64,000 nucleotides of DNA, taken from contig JADGNQ010000011.1 of assembly GCA_017883385.1 (NCBI GenBank), positions 1-64,000 on the forward strand, read 5' to 3'. Source of the stretch: Candidatus Sulfotelmatobacter sp. (GTDB taxonomy: Bacteria; Acidobacteriota; Terriglobia; Terriglobales; Acidobacteriaceae). Numbering within the stretch: position 1 is the stretch's first letter; every line of letters begins with the position of its first letter. Both the position numbers and the translations under genes were made by a program. The notes under the pieces are model-generated. The model had not been told where the DNA came from. It ran no database searches and saw nothing but the letters and a program-made list of their open reading frames with translations. Of this stretch, positions 1 through 8,535 are shown piece by piece.

Positions 1-1
1 A

Positions 2-595
2 GCGGCGATTCGGTCCGAACTCAAAGCTCTTCTGAGCGACATGCCACAACTGCTGGATGCGGTGCTGCTCGATGACACGCCTGCCGCGAACGGTGAAACC
101 AGAGCTTGGCTGCAGCAATTGGGGGCACCCGCGGCGGCCGCGTCGACAGGCGTGAACCAGGCAGCGACAGAGGCTGCGGGTGCTTCGACCAATGGCTCGG
201 CGCCTGCTTCCAACTGGCTGGACAAGACAGCGGATGCGTACGCCCTGGCGCAAGACACGCTGAAAGCGGGTCAACCGGAGAAGGCGTTCGAAATCATGCG
301 CAAGGAGCTTGCACGGCAGCGGTCGGGCCGCGGCCGGTTCGAGCGCACCATGCAACTGGTGGAACTCTGCGTGGCAGCCGGAAAAGATGCGATCGCGCAA
401 CCTCTGCTGGATGATCTTTCCGCCGCTATTGAAGCGCACAAGTTGGACGACTGGGAAGACAAAGAAATGGTCGCGGCGGCGCTGGCGACGGTGATGAGGA
501 TCAGCAAGAGGGTGCAGAACGACGAGGGAGAGAAGACAAGGCTGTTTGAACGCATCTGTCGGCTCGATCCCGTCCGCGCGCTGAGTGCAGGATAA
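2..595 (+). CDS. tssA: T6SS protein TssA, C-terminal part (5' end outside window)
   Basis: TssA caps and organises the growing T6SS sheath at the baseplate in the cytoplasm. The reading frame is open to the left edge of the window, so only about 197 C-terminal residues are seen. After an Ala/Ser/Thr-rich linker comes a helical domain of the VasJ/TssA-C type, recognisable from ALAQDTLKAGQPEKAFEIM and the following LARQRSGRGRFERTMQLVEL, in which paired helices report effector-like TPR geometry. The N-terminal ImpA domain must lie upstream. The stop is 5 nt before tssE, which implies one transcription unit with the baseplate genes downstream. The internal ATG at 41 is not a credible start because the domain continues upstream of it. 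Confidence 0.85.
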   Translation, partial: AAIRSELKALLSDMPQLLDAVLLDDTPAANGETRAWLQQLGAPAAAASTGVNQAATEAAGASTNGSAPASNWLDKTADAYALAQDTLKAGQPEKAFEIMRKELARQRSGRGRFERTMQLVELCVAAGKDAIAQPLLDDLSAAIEAHKLDDWEDKEMVAAALATVMRISKRVQNDEGEKTRLFERICRLDPVRALSAG

Positions 596-600
596 CCGAG

Positions 601-1101
601 ATGGCGCGTACTCCTGGCGATATCACGGTCACGCTTTCAGTTCTGGATCGGCTCATTGACCGCGAACCCAAGTCGCAGTCGGAAGCTCCGCTCACGCGGT
701 CGCAGTCGGTGCGCATGTTGAAAGCGGCGGTGCAGCGCGATCTGGAATGGCTGCTCAATACGCGCCGCATCTTTCAGGAACCGGACGAGTCTCTGAAGGA
801 AACCAACAAGTCGGCATACATCTACGGGCTGCCTGATTTTTCGCAGTACACCATGGCGTCCGCGTCGGACCAGGCCAAACTGCTAAAGCAACTTCTGAAT
901 ACTGTGAAGATGTTTGAACCCCGCCTGGGTAACGTCCGCATTGTTCCCGTGGAAGGCTCGGAGAAAGGGATTCAGCAGTTCCGGCTTCGCATCGAAGCCA
1001 TGCTGCTGATGGATCCTTCGCCCGAGCCCGTTTCCTTCGATACCGTGATCGGGCTGAAATCCGGAAACTGCAAGATCTCCGGAGGTGCCAATGCGGGATG
1101 A
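601..1101 (+). CDS. tssE: T6SS baseplate protein TssE (gp25-like)
   Basis: A 166-aa protein of the gp25/lysozyme-like baseplate wedge family. It is the T6SS subunit that joins TssF/TssG in the wedge and helps start sheath polymerisation. Family features seen: an Arg-rich N-terminal segment with SVLDRLID, the LKAAVQRDLEWLLNTRR helix, the YGLPDFSQYTMAS segment matching the usual GLPD motif, and a C-terminal beta region ending in a short extension. It lies between tssA and tssF and its 3' end overlaps the start of tssF by 11 nt, consistent with translational coupling. Length is usual for the family. Confidence 0.9.
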   Translation: MARTPGDITVTLSVLDRLIDREPKSQSEAPLTRSQSVRMLKAAVQRDLEWLLNTRRIFQEPDESLKETNKSAYIYGLPDFSQYTMASASDQAKLLKQLLNTVKMFEPRLGNVRIVPVEGSEKGIQQFRLRIEAMLLMDPSPEPVSFDTVIGLKSGNCKISGGANAG

Positions 1102-2932
1102 CCTGCTGCTCTATTACGAGCGCGAGTTGGATTACCTTCGCAAGACTGCAGTTCAGTTTGCGGAGAAGAATCCGAAGGTGGCGTCCCGCCTGGTTCTGGA
1201 GCCCACGAAGTGCGAAGACCCGCACGTCGAAAGATTGTTGGAGGCATTTGCGTTTCTGGCGGCGCGCGTTCATCTCAAGATCGACGATGAATTTCCGGAG
1301 ATTAGTGAAGCGCTGTTAACAGTGGTTTATCCCCAACTGGTACGGCCGATTCCGTCGATGTCGATTGTAGAGTTTCAGCCCGATCCCGAGAAAGGCAAGC
1401 TGAGCACGGCACTGCCGATTCCGCGGGGCTCGGTTTTGCACTCCCGCCCGGTGGGCGGAGCGCCCTGCACATTTCGCACCTGCTACGACACAACGCTGTG
1501 GCCAATGTCGGTGACGAATGCGGAATGGAAGGCGCCGAGCCGGTTGCAGCCACCGGTGAAGACGGGCGATTCCTCCGCTGCGATTCGCTTGGAAATGAGC
1601 TGCGCCCCAGACGTCAACCTGCGCGAATTGAAAATCGACCGGTTGCGGTTCTATCTCGACGGGGAAGGCGGGCTCATAAATACGCTGTACGAGTTACTGT
1701 TCACCCGGCTCAACCGGATTCTGGTGCGCGACCCGAGCCCCGGTTCGAAAGTGCATCCCATCACGCTGCAGGCTTCGGCACTGCATGCGGTTGGATTTGG
1801 TAAAGACGAAGGCATGGTGCCGTATTCAGATCGCTCCTTTACCGGGCACCGGTTGTTGATGGAGTACTTCACGTTTCCGGAGAAATACTTTTTCGTGGAC
1901 GTGACCGGTCTGGAAACCGTGTGGCAGGCGGGTTTCGATAAGGCCGTCGAGTTTGTTTTTCTGCTGGGCGACATAGAGGGCGACGAGCGCCGACAGCGGC
2001 TGGAACTCGAACTTTCGAAGAAGACATTTCGTCTGGGCTGCACGCCGGTAGTGAATCTGTTTACGCAAGTGGCCGAGCCCATCCGCTTGAGCCAGCGAAA
2101 ATACGAGTACCCGATTACTCCAGATGTGCGCCGGCCTTACGCCACCGAGATCTACTCGGTCGACGAAGTCAATTGCATCGACACCACCACTCAGGAAACG
2201 ACTACGTTCGAGCCGTTCTATTCGTTGCGGCATTCGACGTCCGCGAGTGAACAGAAGTGTTTCTGGACCGCGCGGCGGCGTCCTTCGGCGCGGCCGAATG
2301 ATGAAGGCACGGAAATGTTTCTGTCATTGGTGGACTTGTCGATGCGGCCCATGACTCCGGATGGGAACATTCTTTCGGTGCGGACGACCTGCACGAATCG
2401 CGACCTGCCGTCCCGCTTGCCATTTGGATCTGACGATGGGGATTTCGAGCTGGAAGGCGCCTCCGCGTTGAAGCGGATTGTCGCCCTGCGCAAGCCGACT
2501 CCACCAGTGCGGCCCCCTACGGGCAAGAGCGCTCTGTGGCGCCTGATTTCTCACCTTTCTTTGAACTACCTGTCGCTGGTGGAGGAAGGGAAAGACGCGT
2601 TTCAGCAAATCCTGCGGTTGTATGACATTGGGCGCTCGGCCTATTCGCAGAACGTCATCGATAGCGTGGTCAAGCTGCGCAGCAGTCGTCATTTCGCGCC
2701 CGTGCGGTCGGACAACGGAACAACGTTTGCGCGGGGCATACGAGTTGAACTGGAGTTGGACGAAGATCAGTTTGTGGGCGGGGGCGCGTTTTTGTTCGCC
2801 AGCGTTGTGGAAAGGTTTCTTGGCCTGAGCGCCTCGCTCAACAGCTTCGTACAACTGGCAGTGTCTACTTCCCAGCGAAAGGAATTTCTGCACGAATGGA
2901 AGCCACGCGCGGGCCGGAGGATTCTGATATGA
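1091..2932 (+). CDS. tssF: T6SS baseplate protein TssF
   Basis: A 613-aa TssF (VasA/ImpG family), the large wedge subunit of the T6SS baseplate, which works as a TssF2-TssG complex in the cytoplasm. The N-terminus LLLYYERELDYLRKTAVQFA and the following EKNPKVASRLVLE, together with the ARVHLKIDDEFPEISEALL segment, are hallmark TssF sequences. The ATG used here sits five bases after GGAGG; a GTG two codons earlier is in the Shine-Dalgarno itself and is unlikely. Its stop overlaps the tssG ATG (ATGA), so the two subunits should be made in coupled amounts. Confidence 0.93.
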   Translation: MRDDLLLYYERELDYLRKTAVQFAEKNPKVASRLVLEPTKCEDPHVERLLEAFAFLAARVHLKIDDEFPEISEALLTVVYPQLVRPIPSMSIVEFQPDPEKGKLSTALPIPRGSVLHSRPVGGAPCTFRTCYDTTLWPMSVTNAEWKAPSRLQPPVKTGDSSAAIRLEMSCAPDVNLRELKIDRLRFYLDGEGGLINTLYELLFTRLNRILVRDPSPGSKVHPITLQASALHAVGFGKDEGMVPYSDRSFTGHRLLMEYFTFPEKYFFVDVTGLETVWQAGFDKAVEFVFLLGDIEGDERRQRLELELSKKTFRLGCTPVVNLFTQVAEPIRLSQRKYEYPITPDVRRPYATEIYSVDEVNCIDTTTQETTTFEPFYSLRHSTSASEQKCFWTARRRPSARPNDEGTEMFLSLVDLSMRPMTPDGNILSVRTTCTNRDLPSRLPFGSDDGDFELEGASALKRIVALRKPTPPVRPPTGKSALWRLISHLSLNYLSLVEEGKDAFQQILRLYDIGRSAYSQNVIDSVVKLRSSRHFAPVRSDNGTTFARGIRVELELDEDQFVGGGAFLFASVVERFLGLSASLNSFVQLAVSTSQRKEFLHEWKPRAGRRILI

Positions 2933-3960
2933 CGGATGCTCCCAAAACCGATTCTTCGATGGAGCAATCTCCGATGGATCAGGCGCTGCGTGAGGACGCT
3001 ACTTCGTTTGAATTCTTCCAGGCGGTTGCGCTGCTGCAGCGGTTACGGCTCAATGAGCGTCAACCGGTGGGCCAGTTCTCCAACCCGGAGGACGAGGCGG
3101 TGCAGTTTCGCGTCAACAATTCGCTAAGTTTTCCGGCCAGCCAGATCCAGTCGATTGTGGATCAGGAACAAGGGCCGCCTCGGATGATGGTGAACTTCAT
3201 GGGGCTTACGGGGCCCAGTGGAGTATTGCCTTACGCCTATACGGAATTGATTCTCGAACGGCTACGGGCGAAGGATCCCGCCCTGGAATCCTTCCTCGAC
3301 ATCTTCAACCACAGGATGATTTCGTTTTTCTACCGGGCGTGGGAGAAGTACCGTTTTCCGGCGACTTATTATCGCGGGGACGACATCTTCACTCACCACT
3401 TGCTGGATCTCATCGGCTTGGGTACGCCCGGACTCGCCGGACGGCAGTCCGTACCCGACTCGGCTCTCCTGCATTACGCAGCGCTGATCGGAGCGCAGGC
3501 GCGGTCCGCGGAAGCGTTGGAGGAGATTCTGAACGGGTATTTCGAAGTGCCGGTGGAGGTTGAGCAATTTGCCGGAGCGTGGTACCGTCTAGACCCGTCG
3601 TCGCAATGCAGCATGGCGGATGAGGACAGCGATTCCGAGAAACTTGGGGCGGGTGTAGTGGTTGGGGACGAGATCTGGGACCAGCAATCGCGCGTGGGGA
3701 TCAAGCTGGGTCCGCTGAGTCTGGAGCAGTACACGAATTTTCTTCCCGGTGGTTCGGCGCATGAGCCGCTGAGGGCTTTGGTCCGGTTCTTTTCGAACGA
3801 CGAACTGGATTTTGAAGTCAAGCTGGTCTTGCAGCAGGACGAAGTTCCAAGATGTGAAGTTGGGGGCGAAGACGCTGCGGCCCCACGGCTGGGCTGGATT
3901 TCGTGGCTGAAATCGGCTCCGCTGGACCATAACCCGGGCGACACAATCCTGAGTCTTTGA
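2929..3960 (+). CDS. tssG: T6SS baseplate protein TssG
   Basis: A 343-aa TssG (VasB/ImpH family), partner of TssF in the baseplate wedge. The N-terminal SFEFFQAVALLQRLR and the FMGLTGPSGVLPYAYTELI signature, followed by FNHRMISFFYRAWEKYRF, are diagnostic. The start was set at the ATG that overlaps the tssF stop because GGAGG lies eight bases upstream; an in-frame ATG 11 codons earlier has no ribosome site and would read tssF sequence. Length is typical. Confidence 0.92.
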   Translation: MTDAPKTDSSMEQSPMDQALREDATSFEFFQAVALLQRLRLNERQPVGQFSNPEDEAVQFRVNNSLSFPASQIQSIVDQEQGPPRMMVNFMGLTGPSGVLPYAYTELILERLRAKDPALESFLDIFNHRMISFFYRAWEKYRFPATYYRGDDIFTHHLLDLIGLGTPGLAGRQSVPDSALLHYAALIGAQARSAEALEEILNGYFEVPVEVEQFAGAWYRLDPSSQCSMADEDSDSEKLGAGVVVGDEIWDQQSRVGIKLGPLSLEQYTNFLPGGSAHEPLRALVRFFSNDELDFEVKLVLQQDEVPRCEVGGEDAAAPRLGWISWLKSAPLDHNPGDTILSL

Positions 3961-3971
3961 GTGGAGGCACC

Positions 3972-6620
3972 GTGGGGCCAAATCTTAAATCGTTGATCGG
4001 AAAACTGAATGACCCGGCGCGCTCTGCGTTGGAAGGGGCGGCCGGCCTCTGCCTGTCGCGCACGCACTACGACATTGAGGTCGAGCACTATCTGATGAAG
4101 CTGCTCGATTCTGCAGAGAATGATTTTGCCAGCATCGCGCGGCACTTTGAAATCGACAAGTCGCGGCTTTCCGCCGAACTCACGCGCAGCCTCGACAAGC
4201 TGAAGTCCGGGAACGCCCGCACTCCCGCGATCAGCCCGACGATTCTCAAGATGTTGGTCACGGCGTGGACGATCGGTTCGATCGATTTCAATGCCGGACA
4301 GATCCGGACCGGGTACACGATCCTGGCGCTGGTTGCGGACGACGAACTTCGCCGCCTCGTACGCGATACCAGCCGCGAATTTCAGAAGATCGAGCCAGAA
4401 GCTTTGCGCAAGGATTTTCTGGCGATTGTCGCGACTTCTCACGAGGAAGTGCTGCCGGCCTCGACCGAGAGCGCGGGGCCGTCAACTCCCGCAGCGCGGG
4501 CAGCCGGCGGGAAGACTCCGAACCTTGACCAGTTCACTGTGAACCTGACCGAGAATGCGAAGAAGGGGAAGATCGATCCGGTGCTGGGGCGGGATTTCGA
4601 GATTCGGCAAGTGATCGACATCCTGACGCGGCGGCGGCAGAACAATCCCATTCTCACGGGCGAAGCGGGTGTCGGGAAAACCGCCGTCGTGGAAGGGTTC
4701 GCGCTGCGCGTTTCGCAGGGAGATGTTCCGCCGCCGCTAAGGAACGTAATGATTCGCACCCTGGATTTGGCGTTGCTACAAGCGGGCGCTGGGGTCAAGG
4801 GAGAGTTCGAGAATCGGCTGAAGGGATTGATCGAAGAGGTGAAGGCGTCGCCCATTCCGATCATTCTTTTTATTGACGAGGCTCACACCATGATCGGAGC
4901 CGGTGGCCAGGCCGGGCAGAACGACGCGGCCAACTTGCTGAAGCCGGCGCTGGCACGCGGCGAACTGCGCACGATTGCGGCCACGACTTGGTCGGAATAC
5001 AAGAAATATTTCGAGAAGGACCCAGCTCTGGCGCGGCGCTTCCAGGTGGTCAAAGTGGAAGAACCCACCGAGACACAGTGCATGGTGATGATGCGCGGAA
5101 TCGTGGGATCGCTCGAAAAACATCACAAGGTCCGCATTCTCGACGAAGCCGTAGCCGCCGGAGTGCGGTTGTCGAATCGATATTTGGCTGGGCGGCAACT
5201 TCCCGACAAAGCAGTGAGCGTGCTGGATACGGCTTGCGCGCGCCTTTCGTTGGGTCAGAATGCGACTCCAGCAGCCATCGAAGACGCGGTCCGGCAGTTG
5301 GATGACCTGGAAGTGCAGGAACGCGTATTGAACCGCGAAACCGCGGTTGGCGTCGACCACAGCGAAAGACTGGAAACAATTGGTAAGCAGAAGGGCGACG
5401 TGCAAGGCCGCTTGGCTGCCATGCGCGAGCGTTGGACCAAGGAAAAGGATCTGGTCACGAAGATTCGCGAAATCCGCACAAAGCTTGAAGGCGATACACC
5501 GGGAGGTGCCGCGACTACAGCGCCCGAACTTGGTCCCGTGGAATTGCGCTCGCAGCTGCGCGAGCTCGAATCTCAGCTTTCGGCGCTGCAGGGCGAAGCG
5601 GGACTGATTCGCGTATGCGTTGACGCTCACATTGTTGGAGAAGTCATCTCCGGCTGGACCGGAATTCCGGTCGGCAAGATGATGAAGGACGAGATTGCGA
5701 CGATTCTGAACCTGCAGAAACTCCTCGGCAATCGCGTGATCGGGCAGCCGTATGCTCTCGAAATCATCAGCCAGCGCATTGAGACTTCGCGGGCCAGCCT
5801 TGACGATCCCAACAAGCCGGTTGGCGTGTTTATGCTGGTGGGGCCGAGCGGCGTGGGCAAGACGGAGACGGCGCTGGCCTTGTCAGACCAGTTGTACGGC
5901 GGCGAACACAATCTGATTACCATCAACATGTCGGAGTTTCAGGAATCGCACACCGTATCGACGTTGAAAGGATCTCCTCCGGGCTACGTTGGCTACGGGG
6001 AAGGCGGAGTGCTGACCGAGGCGGTCCGACGCCGTCCATATTCGGTGGTGTTGCTCGACGAAGTCGAGAAGGCACACCCGGACGTGCTGGAACTTTTCTA
6101 TCAAGTGTTCGACAAAGGAATGATGGAAGACGGCGAAGGCCGCCAGATCGATTTCAAGAACAACATCATCATTCTGACTTCGAACGCCTGCACCGATCAG
6201 ATGATGAAACTGTGTGCCGACCCCGAGACCGCCCCCAGTCCGGCAGCCCTGGTTACGGCGCTCAGGCCGGAACTGAACAAGATCTTCAAGCCGGCTTTTC
6301 TCGGACGGATGGTGGTGGTGCCGTACTATCCAGTGCGGGATGAGGCGCTGAAGAAGATCATCGTGCTGAAGTTGGGCAAGATTCAGCGGCGGGTGCAGGA
6401 AAACCACAAAATCAGTCTGACTTACGACGACAAGCTGATTGAAGAAGTAGCGAAGCGCTGTACCGAAGTCGAGAGCGGCGCACGAAACGTGGATAACATT
6501 CTCACCAATTCGCTGCTCCCGGACATCTCGCGGCAGATTCTGGGACGCATGGCGGAAGGGAAGAAACTGAATTCGATTCACGTGGGGATTGGGACGGATG
6601 GCGCGTTTGCCTACAACTGA
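3972..6620 (+). CDS. clpV: T6SS sheath-recycling AAA+ ATPase ClpV/TssH
   Basis: An 882-aa double-ring AAA+ ATPase that disassembles contracted TssB/TssC sheaths. An N-terminal Clp-N region (about 1-150) contains SRTHYDIEVEHYLMKLLD, typical of ClpV rather than ClpB. AAA-1 has Walker A GEAGVGKT (about 230-237) and Walker B ILFIDEAH (about 298-305). A short coiled-coil middle region follows (about 410-520). AAA-2 has Walker A GPSGVGKT (about 624-631) and Walker B VVLLDEVEKAH (about 693). The GTG start has GGAGG four bases upstream; a TTG five codons earlier overlaps the tssG stop. All catalytic motifs look intact. Confidence 0.95.
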   Translation: MGPNLKSLIGKLNDPARSALEGAAGLCLSRTHYDIEVEHYLMKLLDSAENDFASIARHFEIDKSRLSAELTRSLDKLKSGNARTPAISPTILKMLVTAWTIGSIDFNAGQIRTGYTILALVADDELRRLVRDTSREFQKIEPEALRKDFLAIVATSHEEVLPASTESAGPSTPAARAAGGKTPNLDQFTVNLTENAKKGKIDPVLGRDFEIRQVIDILTRRRQNNPILTGEAGVGKTAVVEGFALRVSQGDVPPPLRNVMIRTLDLALLQAGAGVKGEFENRLKGLIEEVKASPIPIILFIDEAHTMIGAGGQAGQNDAANLLKPALARGELRTIAATTWSEYKKYFEKDPALARRFQVVKVEEPTETQCMVMMRGIVGSLEKHHKVRILDEAVAAGVRLSNRYLAGRQLPDKAVSVLDTACARLSLGQNATPAAIEDAVRQLDDLEVQERVLNRETAVGVDHSERLETIGKQKGDVQGRLAAMRERWTKEKDLVTKIREIRTKLEGDTPGGAATTAPELGPVELRSQLRELESQLSALQGEAGLIRVCVDAHIVGEVISGWTGIPVGKMMKDEIATILNLQKLLGNRVIGQPYALEIISQRIETSRASLDDPNKPVGVFMLVGPSGVGKTETALALSDQLYGGEHNLITINMSEFQESHTVSTLKGSPPGYVGYGEGGVLTEAVRRRPYSVVLLDEVEKAHPDVLELFYQVFDKGMMEDGEGRQIDFKNNIIILTSNACTDQMMKLCADPETAPSPAALVTALRPELNKIFKPAFLGRMVVVPYYPVRDEALKKIIVLKLGKIQRRVQENHKISLTYDDKLIEEVAKRCTEVESGARNVDNILTNSLLPDISRQILGRMAEGKKLNSIHVGIGTDGAFAYN

Positions 6621-6675
6621 GCGGAATGCTCTCCCGGAATGTTTTCTTGCACGAGAATTTTAAAGGAGTCGGGGA

Positions 6676-7935
6676 ATGCCAGGGAGCCCTCCAGTTCCAG
6701 CGGGTACGGCGTACCAAGGGACGGTGAAAGACCAAACCTCCGCTCTCATTCCGATGCCCAGTCCGTCTCCGAATTCGTCCGGGGGCGGGCTTAAGTACGT
6801 GAAGGGGCGAGGCGTGTCTTTCGAGTTGCAAGATGCTCCCTTGGTATGCGTCGCTACAACTCTCTCGGAGGTCTCCCCAGACGAGATGCGCGTCATCGCC
6901 TGGCTTCGCGACCACAAGACGGAGATCATTTCCGCAGAGGCCGATTTCTCGGTGGATCGCCGCGCGATCGCCGCTGCCATAGCTTGGGAGGCGCTGGACA
7001 ATGTTCGCTCCGGGAGCGCGCGGGCCGTCGGGCCGGGAAAGCCCCACCTGTGGCGATGGAATCCTCATCTCACCATTACGATTATTGGCGGGCTCGTGAG
7101 TACGACCGACGAGGACACGTGGGTGAAGGCTGTGGAAGACGCCAAGCTTGTCCCGAAGCAGACTTACGACGACAGGAAAGCGTTGCTGCAGACGCCATCA
7201 GGCGCGATCCAGTACATCGCGGCCACCATGGACCTGGTTGCGATGATCTACGAAGCCAAGGGTTCACCGGGGGTATGCAGCCCCGACATTCGCAACAATC
7301 CTCCCATACTCTTGAACGAGTATCAGGGCAGCGATGTGAAGAAGTGGACCGCGCGGGTGAAGACGATCAAATCTGCCGAGATCCTGAAGCCCGGCAATCC
7401 TATGGCTATTTGGTACGCCAGCCCTCACAACCAGCGACTGGTGGAGGATGCGGTGGGCCCGGCCGACGTTCCGGACGCCCCGGCCCAGAATGCGGACGCC
7501 TGTACTGCCGACTATCGGGATGTAAATAAGAATGAGGCTGCCGCCATTCTTCAGAAGGCAAAGGGATACAAGGACACTCCCTACAAGTGGGGCGGAGACA
7601 ACAAAGACGGGATCGACTGCAGTCACCTTGTCTGGCGAGCCATTACGGAAGCGTTGCCAGCGGCAAAATTCGAGTTCATTGACACTGCAGGCATGAAAGA
7701 CAGTCCCGGTCTGAGAAAACTTGATGCGAAAGAAGCTCCAATCACGGGAGATGTTGTGCTGTTTGCCCATCATGTAGGGTTCTACGATGCCACACCCCCT
7801 GCGGATCAGGCTGGTCGTAGCTTGTTTAGTGCCGAGGGGTCGCAGACTAAGCCAACCCCCGGGGTGACGTGGGGCAAGCCTGAGTGGTTCCCGGGCCCAA
7901 CCACATATTTCAGAGTGAGGATGCCTTGCAAGTAA
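6676..7935 (+). CDS. NlpC/P60-domain protein, candidate T6SS peptidoglycan-hydrolase effector
   Basis: A 419-aa protein without a signal peptide. The N-terminal 280 residues are not recognised and open with a Pro/Ser-rich segment. The C-terminal ~130 residues form an NlpC/P60 cysteine peptidase domain: YKWGGDNKDGIDCSHLVWRA carries the catalytic Cys (about 315), and GDVVLFAHHVGFYD carries the His (about 366). NlpC/P60 enzymes cut peptidoglycan stem peptides. Its position between clpV and vgrG, the missing export signal, and the overlapping gene for a predicted exported protein fit a T6SS effector; that role is inference. AAAGGAG seven bases before the ATG supports the start. A housekeeping cell-wall enzyme would normally carry its own signal peptide. 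Confidence 0.75.
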   Translation: MPGSPPVPAGTAYQGTVKDQTSALIPMPSPSPNSSGGGLKYVKGRGVSFELQDAPLVCVATTLSEVSPDEMRVIAWLRDHKTEIISAEADFSVDRRAIAAAIAWEALDNVRSGSARAVGPGKPHLWRWNPHLTITIIGGLVSTTDEDTWVKAVEDAKLVPKQTYDDRKALLQTPSGAIQYIAATMDLVAMIYEAKGSPGVCSPDIRNNPPILLNEYQGSDVKKWTARVKTIKSAEILKPGNPMAIWYASPHNQRLVEDAVGPADVPDAPAQNADACTADYRDVNKNEAAAILQKAKGYKDTPYKWGGDNKDGIDCSHLVWRAITEALPAAKFEFIDTAGMKDSPGLRKLDAKEAPITGDVVLFAHHVGFYDATPPADQAGRSLFSAEGSQTKPTPGVTWGKPEWFPGPTTYFRVRMPCK

Positions 7936-8498
7936 ATGCACAAGCAGTGAGGCGCTGGTCGACTGCGCTGTTGTTGCTAAGCATCCTGATATCGTTTCCG
8001 ACGCGGGATTCCGCGTCGAGTACGAAGAAGTTTGGCCCCTCTGAGACTGTGGATCGGTTTTGTCGTTTGGATCTCGATGGAGTCCGGCTGGATAGTACGA
8101 ATCCACATTTTTCGGAATATGTGGATTTGATCGGCGGCGAAGGGGATTGGCGGGAAGAGCCGGTGAAGATTGTGGCGGCATTCCGTATAGGGTCGGTCCA
8201 ACGGACCAAGGATACCGCGTCGGTGGAAGTCGAATACAATTTGCGCGGTAGCCTGACAGGCGCCTTGGAAACGGACCAACTGGTCGTCGAGAACGGTTCT
8301 GAAACTGTCAAGTTTCCGTTGTTCCGAGTGCGCGGCGCATGGAAGATAAAGCCCTTTGAATTGGCTCCTCATGTGTCTGTGGATGCACTCCGGAAACACG
8401 TCCGTGGAATTATGGAGAGCGATGAGAAAATGGGGGATGTTCGCCGGCGGGAGACATTGCAGAAACTATTAGCGAAACTAGGTTCGCTCGACGGCTAG
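7926..8498 (+). CDS. Exported small protein, candidate immunity protein
   Basis: About 190 aa with no recognised domain. From a TTG that overlaps the end of the NlpC/P60 gene by 10 nt, the N-terminus reads RRW, then STALLLLSILISF, then a polar region, which is a plausible Sec signal peptide. A GTG seven codons later would also retain it. The mature part looks like a compact alpha/beta protein with DRFCRLDLDGVRLDS and a charged C-terminal helix. Periplasmic immunity proteins for T6SS peptidoglycan hydrolases usually follow their effectors and carry signal peptides, so an effector-immunity pair is the favoured reading. This is context only; no immunity family is recognised. Confidence 0.55.
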   Translation: MQVNAQAVRRWSTALLLLSILISFPTRDSASSTKKFGPSETVDRFCRLDLDGVRLDSTNPHFSEYVDLIGGEGDWREEPVKIVAAFRIGSVQRTKDTASVEVEYNLRGSLTGALETDQLVVENGSETVKFPLFRVRGAWKIKPFELAPHVSVDALRKHVRGIMESDEKMGDVRRRETLQKLLAKLGSLDG

Positions 8499-8535
8499 GA
8501 TTGGCGTCCAACGAACCGCAAGCAGGAACCAGGAA

